Below are positions 1 through 5,320 of a DNA stretch of 5,320 bases, in pieces. The notes under the pieces are model-generated. The model ran no database searches. It was not told the origin of the DNA and was given only the letters and a program-made list of their open reading frames with translations. A program made the translations under genes and the position numbers. The stretch's first letter is position 1; each line of letters begins with the position of its first letter. The stretch lies in NCBI GenBank assembly GCA_020436865.1, contig JAGQXA010000755.1, forward strand, positions 1 to 5,320, given 5' to 3'. This stretch comes from Saprospiraceae bacterium. GTDB lineage: Bacteria; Bacteroidota; Bacteroidia; Chitinophagales; Saprospiraceae.

Positions 1-1574
1 AGGGTGTGGAGGTGATACGGACTAAGGGCCAGCGAGTGAAGGAAGTAGTCATGGGCAGCCTGGATCTCGCCGGCCAGATAGTGGTCTTCACCCAAATACC
101 AGTCGATCGGCGTGGCTGCCGGATCCATCCGGTACCAGGGTTTCATCGCCCTGGCGAATAGCTCGGCTTTGGATCCCGAAGCGGTCGTATACCCGGCCCT
201 GACCGACAATCCCTCCGAAAGTCGGCGCTCGGCCGACCAGCGACCTGCCGACAAGGCCATCGTTCCCAAACCGATCAGGATCAGCAGGAGCCAAACCGGA
301 CCTTTCCCTTTTTCGTTTCTCGCCGGATCATAACAGGCCAGGGCCGCCAGCAAAGCCCAGAGGGAAGGATGGAAAACCCGTTCCAAAGGAAAGTCGAAGA
401 ATGCTACTATGACGTACCCCGACAGCCCAAGAGCGACCCAGTCGGCCTTGCCGATCTTCCAGCCGTCGACCTTGCGGAAAGCGGCGACCAGGGGAATCCC
501 CATCAAGAGGAGAAAAAGGACCAAACCGGGCCAGCCCGTTTCGCACCACACCCAGAGATAGTCGTTGTGCGGGCGTTGGAATAGGATGTCGCCCTGCTCG
601 GCGCGCGTGCCGGCCAGTCCGTATCGGGGGAATTGGAGTTTCCATTGGCCCGGCCCGACACCCAGAACGGGGTGGTCGAAGGCCATCTTAGCGCTGCCCT
701 TCCACAGCCAGAGTCGTTCCCGGATCGTCTCCGTGTGCTCGTTCTGCTGCTCCTGGTAATGCAGGACTGCCGCTAAACGGCTGTTGACGGGGGCCATTTT
801 CAAGAGGATCAAAGCCGCCAAAAGACCGAGCACGACGATCGAAGCCAGGCCAACCGCCAACCTGCCGCGGCCCGTGCGGAAACTTTTCCAGGACTTGACC
901 GATAGCAGCGCAAGCAAACCGCCGAACAACGCCAGCCAGGCCGATCGGCTTTGCAAAAGCAAGACCATCGCCAGGGCCGCGAACAGCCCGAGCAAGGACG
1001 ACCAATGCAACCAGCCCTTCTCCCTGCGCCAAAGCATACCATATACCGGGATCATAAGAAGCAAAGCCGAACTCAACAGATTGCGATGGCCAAAGGCCTC
1101 GCGAACCCGGTACAAAGCCTTGGGGTCCGGAAACTCGCCGGCAACCATCCCCCACTGCCAGGCACTTTGGACCAGCACGATCAATCCGGCCAAACCGAGT
1201 ACGCGAAGTGTCCAATCGACAATAGTAGGAGAAATGCGCAGGAACTCCGCCACCGCCAAATACAGGCCGAAGAGCTGCCAGCTTCTCGCTGCCACAAACC
1301 AAGCCTCGCTGGCCACCGGCGCCCACAGCACGGCCAGGGTGGTCCAGATCGACCAGGCCAATAAGCATTTGGCAAGCAGATCGAGCGGAAATCCACGGCG
1401 CAACAGCAAGGCTACCCAAAGTAAAGTTAGCCCCAGGAATGTCGCCCTTGGCAACAAGAAACGATCGAGGAGACCGGGATCGGCGAGTATGGGCAACAGC
1501 CCCCAGAACAGCATGAAACCACCTGCTGCCAGGCGGAAGCGCCAATCGGTTTCCGTAGGGAGTGCGTTCTGCAT
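1..1574 (-). CDS. O-antigen ligase-family (Wzy_C) polytopic membrane protein with C-terminal TPR-like tail, 3' end cut by window
   Basis: The frame is open for 524 codons from the ATG at 1574-1572 to the left edge with no stop, so the C-terminus is missing. About 11-12 hydrophobic segments are visible, for example near residues 16-32, 44-58, 68-84, 121-138, 165-180, 192-225, 240-258, 349-365, 379-394 and 427-444. Motifs of the O-antigen ligase/polymerase superfamily (PF04932) appear in order: GHRNLLSSA (162-170), QSRSAW (208-213), ERLWLWKGS with HPVLGVGPGQW (286-311), and RPHNDYLWVW plus ETGWPGL (334-351). R210, R285/R287 and H336 match the kind of Arg and His residues needed in WaaL. Residues about 445-524 are soluble; the last 40 look like a TPR helix pair (YLAGEIQAAHDYFLHSLALSPYH). 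Family members transfer or polymerise undecaprenyl-linked glycan at the periplasmic face of the inner membrane. Whether this one is a ligase (WaaL), polymerase (Wzy) or protein O-glycosylase (PglL) cannot be told from sequence. The start lies 9 bases past a strong hairpin and has no Shine-Dalgarno sequence. Confidence 0.88.
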   Translation of the reverse strand, partial: MQNALPTETDWRFRLAAGGFMLFWGLLPILADPGLLDRFLLPRATFLGLTLLWVALLLRRGFPLDLLAKCLLAWSIWTTLAVLWAPVASEAWFVAARSWQLFGLYLAVAEFLRISPTIVDWTLRVLGLAGLIVLVQSAWQWGMVAGEFPDPKALYRVREAFGHRNLLSSALLLMIPVYGMLWRREKGWLHWSSLLGLFAALAMVLLLQSRSAWLALFGGLLALLSVKSWKSFRTGRGRLAVGLASIVVLGLLAALILLKMAPVNSRLAAVLHYQEQQNEHTETIRERLWLWKGSAKMAFDHPVLGVGPGQWKLQFPRYGLAGTRAEQGDILFQRPHNDYLWVWCETGWPGLVLFLLLMGIPLVAAFRKVDGWKIGKADWVALGLSGYVIVAFFDFPLERVFHPSLWALLAALACYDPARNEKGKGPVWLLLILIGLGTMALSAGRWSAERRLSEGLSVRAGYTTASGSKAELFARAMKPWYRMDPAATPIDWYLGEDHYLAGEIQAAHDYFLHSLALSPYHLHT

Positions 1575-1583
1575 GGTATAGAT

Positions 1584-1620
1584 ATAGCGGTCGGAACGCT
1601 TAGAGCGTTCCGACCGCTAT
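1584..1620 (-). terminator. Perfect 17-bp inverted repeat, probable transcription terminator of the protease gene
   Basis: The arms 1584-1600 and 1604-1620 are exact reverse complements (17 of 17) around a 3-base loop, giving a GC-rich stem beginning three bases after the protease stop codon (TAA, 1626-1624). Position and strength fit an end-of-transcript hairpin. On the minus strand the stem is followed by ATATCTATACC and then the ATG of the next gene, so there is no real U-tract. It may instead stabilise the 3' end of the protease mRNA, or only attenuate readthrough into the ligase-like gene. Confidence 0.55.
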
Positions 1621-1623
1621 TCC

Positions 1624-4600
1624 TTACTCCTTCACTACCTTCAGCAGGGTCGAGCGTTCGCCGGCCTGTACTTTCACGAAGTATAGACCCGCGGCCAGCT
1701 CATTCAGGCGATCAAACGACACCGTCTGCGATCCGGCGCCGAGATCGTATTGCCGGCTCTGTAGCTTCTGGCCGGCGGCGTTAAGCAGGTCGACCTGTAC
1801 CGCCGAGGCATCGTCGAGGCTCAACTGCAGGTCAAATTGCTGCCCGAAGGGATTCGGGAAAACCCGGGCCGAAAGCCGGCGGCCGAGCACTTCATCGATG
1901 CCAACCGAGCAATCGGTCGAGAAGAGGTCGCTGTCGGAATAGCTGCTGGCGTTGTCCGGGCCGTCGCAGATGGCCTGCACCTGGAATTCGTACTCGGTAC
2001 AATCGGTCAGTCCGACGAAGCTGTAGTTCGTTTCGTCAGTGTCGAATTCCATCCAATTAGCGCCGGTCACCTCCTTCATGCGCACCTTGTACATCAGGGC
2101 GTTGAGGGTGCCGTTCCACATGACGGTAGCGGCCGTTTCGTCGACGACCATGGTATCGAGCCCCGTCGGCACGTCGCTGCAGTCGGGCGGACAAGGCAGG
2201 GTAAAGACCACCGTTGGAGAGAAATCGCTGAATTCGTCGTCGCAAACCGATTGGATGTGGAACTCATAGCTCTCGCAGGGCTCCAGATCTTCGATAGTCA
2301 CGCTAAGGCCGATCGCATTGAGCGGGATCCAGTCGGTCGTGCCCACCGGGCGGTATTCGGCATTGTAGCCGGTCGCCGTGCCGATCTCTTCCCAGCTGAC
2401 GATCAGGCTGAAGTAGTCGGGCGCCTCGGCGGAAATGCCGGTCGGATATACGCAGGGCGGATTGTCGATCGTGAGCAGTACACAGTAGTCTTCGTATTCG
2501 CCTTCCGTATTGGTATCACAAACGCCCGGCTCCGTATTGCCGGTAAAGCCTCCATACGACATCCCGACGCGCATGCGCGTCAGGCCGGGGGTAGCCGTTG
2601 CCGGAATGTTGATCATGCCGGTGATGGCGGCGTCGGTCGCGTTCGGAGCGTCGTAGGCCAACTCGCCGGCATCGTTGAAATCGCCGTCGAGGTTATAGTC
2701 GATCCATACGCGGAAATTCTCGTCGTAGGACTGTCCGGCAAAACCAGGCGTCAGAGTGATCTCGTAAGAGAAGCCGATCGCCAGTTCGGTACCGGGGCCG
2801 GTATAGTCGCCATATCCGTTGTCATCGCCCGAGTTATTATCCAGGTCGCCGATGCTGACAGCCTGGATGTATTCGAAATCGGTCGCGCCGTTTACGGCGC
2901 AGTAGTCGAAGTCGGTGCAGGCGCCGCAGCCCGGTACGTTGAAGGGCACTACTTCTGAAAAGTCGGTCGTTTCGCCGCTCTGGCAAACGGTCTGCACCGA
3001 CACTTCACAGGAACTGCAGGGCGTGAGGCCGTCGATCAGCAGAACAGTGTCGACCAGACCTTCGTACAGGACGGGGCCATCACCGCAATCGAGCATGACC
3101 GTATAGGTTTCGGCCGCCAGGATGCTTTCCCAAATGACGGACACTTCCGTTTCACCCAGTACTTCGACCAGCACTTCCTTGGGCGGTTCGCAGCAACCGT
3201 CGGTTTTGAACACGAAGCTGCTGGTGTACCCGCTCGAGTCGGCGGCGCAGATATCCTGGAGCTGGAATTCGTATTCCGTGCACGCGTTCAGGTCGACCAA
3301 CGCAAAAGGACTGGTGGCTCCAAACACGTCGGTCCAATCGGCCGCGCCCACTTCGCGCCAGCGCAGATCGGTGGTCAGGGTCGAGTCGGAAGAGTTCCAG
3401 CTCAGCGACGCTTCGGTGTCGGTCACGTCGCTGGCCGTCAGCCCACTCGGCGCCGGGCAGGGCCCGCAATTATCGAGGATCAGTTGTATGCTGTTGAAGG
3501 CATTGACGCGCCCGCCGGTGGCCACTTCTCCTACGAGATTGGGCACCACATCGACCCCTTGGAAGAGGTAATCGCGAACCATCTGGGCGGCCAGCGCCGG
3601 ATCGTCGAGTGCGAGATTGGCCAGATTAGAGCAGGGCGCCGAGTACATCAGGGCGATCACCCCGGCAGTCAGCGGCGAAGCGAAAGAGGTGCCCGAGGTG
3701 AAGCCGTAGCCGTTGGTGGTCAGCGAGAAAATATTGTCGCCCGGGGCGCCCAGGTCGACATTCACGACGCCATAGGCGGAAAAGGTCCGCACATCGCTGT
3801 CGTCAGTAGCCGTAACCGAGATCATGTATTGGCTGGGGCAAGCCGTCGGTAGGTCGCCCTGCACGTCGATGTTCCAGTTGACGTTGGCGGTAGCGCCGCA
3901 GTTGAGGATGCCTTCTTCGCCCATCGTGTCGTAATAGGCGCACCAGATCGGAGCGTCTTCCGGATCGCCGCCGTCGATCCCCCAGGAGGAGTTTACGGCC
4001 ACTACGAAGGCGCCTTCAGCTCCGTCGCTATCGTTGTAGAGTTTGCGCATTTCGTAGGGATACTCGTAGGCCTGCAGTACGCCCGCTTCGGTTACGTTGG
4101 GGAGTACGACCTGCATGATCTTTACCCTCCAATTGATCCCGGTGATACCGAGAGTATTATCGCCCACAGCGCCGATCATGCCGGAAACGGCCGTGCCGTG
4201 GTTGCCGCCGGGGATGTTATCGTTATTGGCCTGCGGGTTCCAGCCGAGGTAGTCGTCGACGAAGCCGTTGCCATCGTCGTCGATGTTGTTATCGGGAATT
4301 TCCGCTTCGTTGACCCAGCTGTTGGCGGCCAGGTCAGGGTGGTTGATGTTGGCGCCACCGCCTTCCACCACACATACGACGATGTCGTCGCCGTTGGCCG
4401 TCGTGCCGCCGGTAGTGATATCCCAAGCTTCATCGGCATCGACGTCGGAATCGGCCATCGCGCCACCGCCGCCCGGATTCAGCCATTGCCACTGATTGCC
4501 GAACTGGGGATCGTCGGGAATGGTGCTCCGGTCTTTGACCAGGTGGTTGAACTGAGCTACCTCGATCGCCGATTGGCGACGCAGGAAGTCCAGAAATTCG

Positions 4601-4857
4601 TATTCGTTGATCGTCGTAAAGTCGTAATGCAGCAACCACACGTTCATCACTTTCGACACTTTGTCGACGATCTCAATGTGGGTAGGATGTCCCTGAAATT
4701 CGCGCAGCTGGCTGCCCAGATCGCGTACATTGGCCTCAGGCGACAAACGGATCAGCACATCGCCTTGGACGCGATTGAGGGTTTGAGCGGAAAGAGAATT
4801 GGAAAGGAGGAAGGTAAGGAGGAGGCAGGCTCCCCGAAACAGGTACCGAAGGTTCAT
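1624..4857 (-). CDS. Secreted S8 (subtilisin-like) serine protease with Fn3-Fn3-GEVED-Fn3-Fn3 and a T9SS type A sorting domain
   Basis: Complete, 1077 residues. A Sec signal peptide (1-24, cleavage after SLSA) leads to a propeptide (about 25-115) and an S8 peptidase domain (about 144-460). H220 (NHGTAVSGMIGA) is the catalytic His, S391 (GTSFASP) the nucleophile and N289 (VNSSWG) the oxyanion Asn. The Asp motif reads VVEGGGANINHPDL, with E165 at or near the Asp site. An acidic loop DDDGNGFVDD (193-202) is typical of Bacteroidota S8 enzymes and probably binds calcium. Then follow Fn3 domains (about 467-553 and 556-643), a GEVED domain (about 647-797; EF-hand-like loop at 720-732, GEYEDY at 786-791), two more Fn3 domains (about 802-888 and 893-982) and a sorting domain (about 994-1077; FPNPF, LLNAAGQ, GLYFVKV). 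It should leave by Sec then T9SS and cleave extracellular protein; the substrate is unknown. An upstream in-frame TTG (4911) is rejected because it lies inside the -7 promoter box and would precede the signal peptide with 18 extra residues. Confidence 0.95.
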   Translation of the reverse strand: MNLRYLFRGACLLLTFLLSNSLSAQTLNRVQGDVLIRLSPEANVRDLGSQLREFQGHPTHIEIVDKVSKVMNVWLLHYDFTTINEYEFLDFLRRQSAIEVAQFNHLVKDRSTIPDDPQFGNQWQWLNPGGGGAMADSDVDADEAWDITTGGTTANGDDIVVCVVEGGGANINHPDLAANSWVNEAEIPDNNIDDDGNGFVDDYLGWNPQANNDNIPGGNHGTAVSGMIGAVGDNTLGITGINWRVKIMQVVLPNVTEAGVLQAYEYPYEMRKLYNDSDGAEGAFVVAVNSSWGIDGGDPEDAPIWCAYYDTMGEEGILNCGATANVNWNIDVQGDLPTACPSQYMISVTATDDSDVRTFSAYGVVNVDLGAPGDNIFSLTTNGYGFTSGTSFASPLTAGVIALMYSAPCSNLANLALDDPALAAQMVRDYLFQGVDVVPNLVGEVATGGRVNAFNSIQLILDNCGPCPAPSGLTASDVTDTEASLSWNSSDSTLTTDLRWREVGAADWTDVFGATSPFALVDLNACTEYEFQLQDICAADSSGYTSSFVFKTDGCCEPPKEVLVEVLGETEVSVIWESILAAETYTVMLDCGDGPVLYEGLVDTVLLIDGLTPCSSCEVSVQTVCQSGETTDFSEVVPFNVPGCGACTDFDYCAVNGATDFEYIQAVSIGDLDNNSGDDNGYGDYTGPGTELAIGFSYEITLTPGFAGQSYDENFRVWIDYNLDGDFNDAGELAYDAPNATDAAITGMINIPATATPGLTRMRVGMSYGGFTGNTEPGVCDTNTEGEYEDYCVLLTIDNPPCVYPTGISAEAPDYFSLIVSWEEIGTATGYNAEYRPVGTTDWIPLNAIGLSVTIEDLEPCESYEFHIQSVCDDEFSDFSPTVVFTLPCPPDCSDVPTGLDTMVVDETAATVMWNGTLNALMYKVRMKEVTGANWMEFDTDETNYSFVGLTDCTEYEFQVQAICDGPDNASSYSDSDLFSTDCSVGIDEVLGRRLSARVFPNPFGQQFDLQLSLDDASAVQVDLLNAAGQKLQSRQYDLGAGSQTVSFDRLNELAAGLYFVKVQAGERSTLLKVVKE

Positions 4858-4908
4858 ACTAATGCGGTTTTGATATGGAATTGGCTTTACAAGGCTCACA
4901 GAGCGATC

Positions 4909-4916
4909 CAAAGATA
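4909..4916 (-). promoter_or_regulatory. Bacteroidota-type -7 promoter box for the protease gene
   Basis: On the minus strand these bases read TATCTTTG, an exact match to the Bacteroidota -7 consensus TAnnTTTG. A transcript starting a few bases downstream would have a leader of roughly 40-50 bases before the ATG at 4857, with AT-rich sequence and no Shine-Dalgarno, as is usual in this phylum. I could not find a convincing -33 TTG at the normal spacing; only a weak GTG lies near there. The box therefore rests on one element plus position. Confidence 0.5.
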
Positions 4917-4990
4917 CGCGGTGCCCGGAAACTTCTCACTACCGTTCAGAGCAAATTCTCCCAATTGGAAAGAATGTGACAGTTGGGGCT

Positions 4991-5040
4991 GGATATTGGA
5001 TGCTGGAATCCAGTATCTAGGATCTAGGATCTAGAATCCA
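4991..5040. repeat. Degenerate heptanucleotide tandem array (about seven units)
   Basis: Read in sevens from 4991 the units are GGATATT, GGATGCT, GGAATCC, AGTATCT, AGGATCT, AGGATCT, AGAATCC. On the minus strand the consensus is TRGATNC. Two central units are identical; the others differ by one to three bases. The array overlaps the 3' end of the cyclase gene and supplies its stop codon. Because the unit is nearly self-complementary, the ends can pair (TTGGAT at 4996-5001 with ATCCAA at 5036-5041), and CTGGAATCCAG (5003-5013) is a local palindrome. It could therefore fold and serve as the cyclase transcript end. The rest of the gap (4858-4990) shows only the protease promoter and leader. Confidence 0.75.
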
Positions 5041-5320
5041 AGGCTCCCCTCTCCACATAATACATATCGATCTGCCCCTTGTTCTTAGCTTTTACTTTGC
5101 CGCGGTAGTGGCATTGAAACTGGTCCTGAACGAGTTGGAAGGTGTTCTGTGAAATATTGACCTTGCCCACTTCGGCGTTCGACTCCATGCGGGAGGCAAT
5201 ATTGACGGTATCGCCCCAGATGTCGTAGGCGAACTTTTTGATGCCTACAATGCCGGCTACCACAGGCCCAGTGTGGATGCCGATGCGGGTGCGGAAAAAG
5301 GGCAGGCCCTCGAGCGACCG
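5024..5320 (-). CDS. Class III adenylate/guanylate cyclase catalytic domain, C-terminal 98 residues (5' end cut by window)
   Basis: The frame is open at the right edge and ends with TAG at 5026-5024. The visible part is the C-terminal half of a class III cyclase catalytic domain: RIGIHTGPVVAGIVG (12-26 of the fragment), then KFAYDIWGDTVNIASRME (29-46). N40 and R44 are the transition-state-stabilising Asn and Arg (N-x3-R). D33 in YDIW is the purine-specifying position and, being Asp, points to ATP and cAMP production rather than cGMP. The Lys-rich strand KVKAKNKG (75-82) matches the phosphate-binding region, and DMYYVE closes the domain. The metal-binding Asp residues and any sensor or TPR region would lie beyond the window. 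The last residues, ALDSRS, lie outside the usual fold and come largely from the heptamer array. The gene runs in the same direction as the protease, 166 bases upstream of its start. The protease has its own promoter, so co-transcription is not implied. Confidence 0.92.
   Translation of the reverse strand, partial: RSLEGLPFFRTRIGIHTGPVVAGIVGIKKFAYDIWGDTVNIASRMESNAEVGKVNISQNTFQLVQDQFQCHYRGKVKAKNKGQIDMYYVERGALDSRS

Noticed and set aside
688..1545. Minus-strand open frame of 285 codons, rich in Gly, Arg and Pro
   Set aside because: It overlaps the O-antigen ligase-like gene in another frame, shows no membrane or domain pattern, and the true frame carries all the family motifs.
784..1581. Plus-strand open frame of 265 codons antisense to the ligase-like gene
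   Set aside because: It has low-complexity Arg/Ser/Ala/Pro composition with no recognisable motif; it is explained as the mirror of a GC-rich real gene.
1837..2958. Plus-strand open frame of 373 codons antisense to the protease
   Set aside because: It is long, but its composition (Val, Ala, Gly, Arg, Asp, Ile) is what reverse reading of the protease codons produces. No domain, signal or start context is visible, and the opposite strand is clearly coding.
4250..4300. Repeated Asp/Gly codons suggesting a tandem repeat
   Set aside because: This is the acidic loop common in Bacteroidota S8 proteases; the DNA similarity is just repeated Asp and Asn codons.
4858..4911. Longer protease start at an in-frame TTG (4911-4909)
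   Set aside because: The TTG is part of the TATCTTTG promoter box, and the extra 18 residues would sit in front of a well-formed signal peptide starting at 4857.
4960..4987. Possible small stem (CCCAA at 4960-4964 with TTGGG at 4983-4987) as the cyclase terminator
   Set aside because: There are only five pairs, a long loop and no U-tract; it is too weak to annotate. The folded heptamer array is the better candidate.
4198..5034. Plus-strand open frame of 278 codons across the protease start and the intergenic gap
   Set aside because: It is a mirror of the protease N-terminal region; it ends in the TAG of the heptamer array and has no recognisable protein features.

Overview
The window carries three genes, all on the minus strand, so it reads from high to low coordinates: the 3' end of a class III nucleotide cyclase gene (5320-5024), a complete gene for a large secreted subtilisin-like protease (4857-1624), and the 5' part of an O-antigen ligase-family (Wzy_C) membrane protein gene (1574 to the left edge). 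The outer two genes are cut by the window edges. Together the genes cover about 96% of the window. The gaps are 166 bases (4858-5023) and 49 bases (1575-1623). I saw no RNA gene, CRISPR array or insertion sequence.

The organism is most likely a member of the Bacteroidota with a type IX secretion system, GC-rich for that phylum. The protease ends in a type A T9SS sorting domain, carries a GEVED domain and Cys-bearing fibronectin type III repeats, has an exact Bacteroidota -7 promoter box (TAnnTTTG), and its start lacks a Shine-Dalgarno sequence. A free-living, possibly marine or sludge lineage such as the Saprospiria would fit, but that is a guess from style, not a proven assignment.

The protease is the centrepiece. 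Its order is signal peptide, propeptide, S8 catalytic domain, two Fn3 domains, GEVED, two Fn3 domains, sorting domain. It should cross the inner membrane by Sec and the outer membrane by T9SS, then be released or anchored at the surface. Its His and Ser catalytic motifs and the oxyanion Asn are intact. The Asp motif is unusual: Glu stands at or next to the catalytic Asp position.

The left gene is a polytopic membrane protein of the WaaL/Wzy/PglL superfamily with the start of a TPR-like tail. Because T9SS cargo is attached to anionic LPS in some Bacteroidota, its position next to a T9SS cargo gene is suggestive, but the sequence does not prove a link. A perfect 17-bp inverted repeat separates the two genes. 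The gap between cyclase and protease holds a degenerate heptanucleotide array that supplies the last codons and the stop of the cyclase and places stop codons in all six frames.

I do not see a clearly new multi-gene system. The items most worth checking are the atypical protease Asp motif, the heptamer array and the intergenic hairpin.
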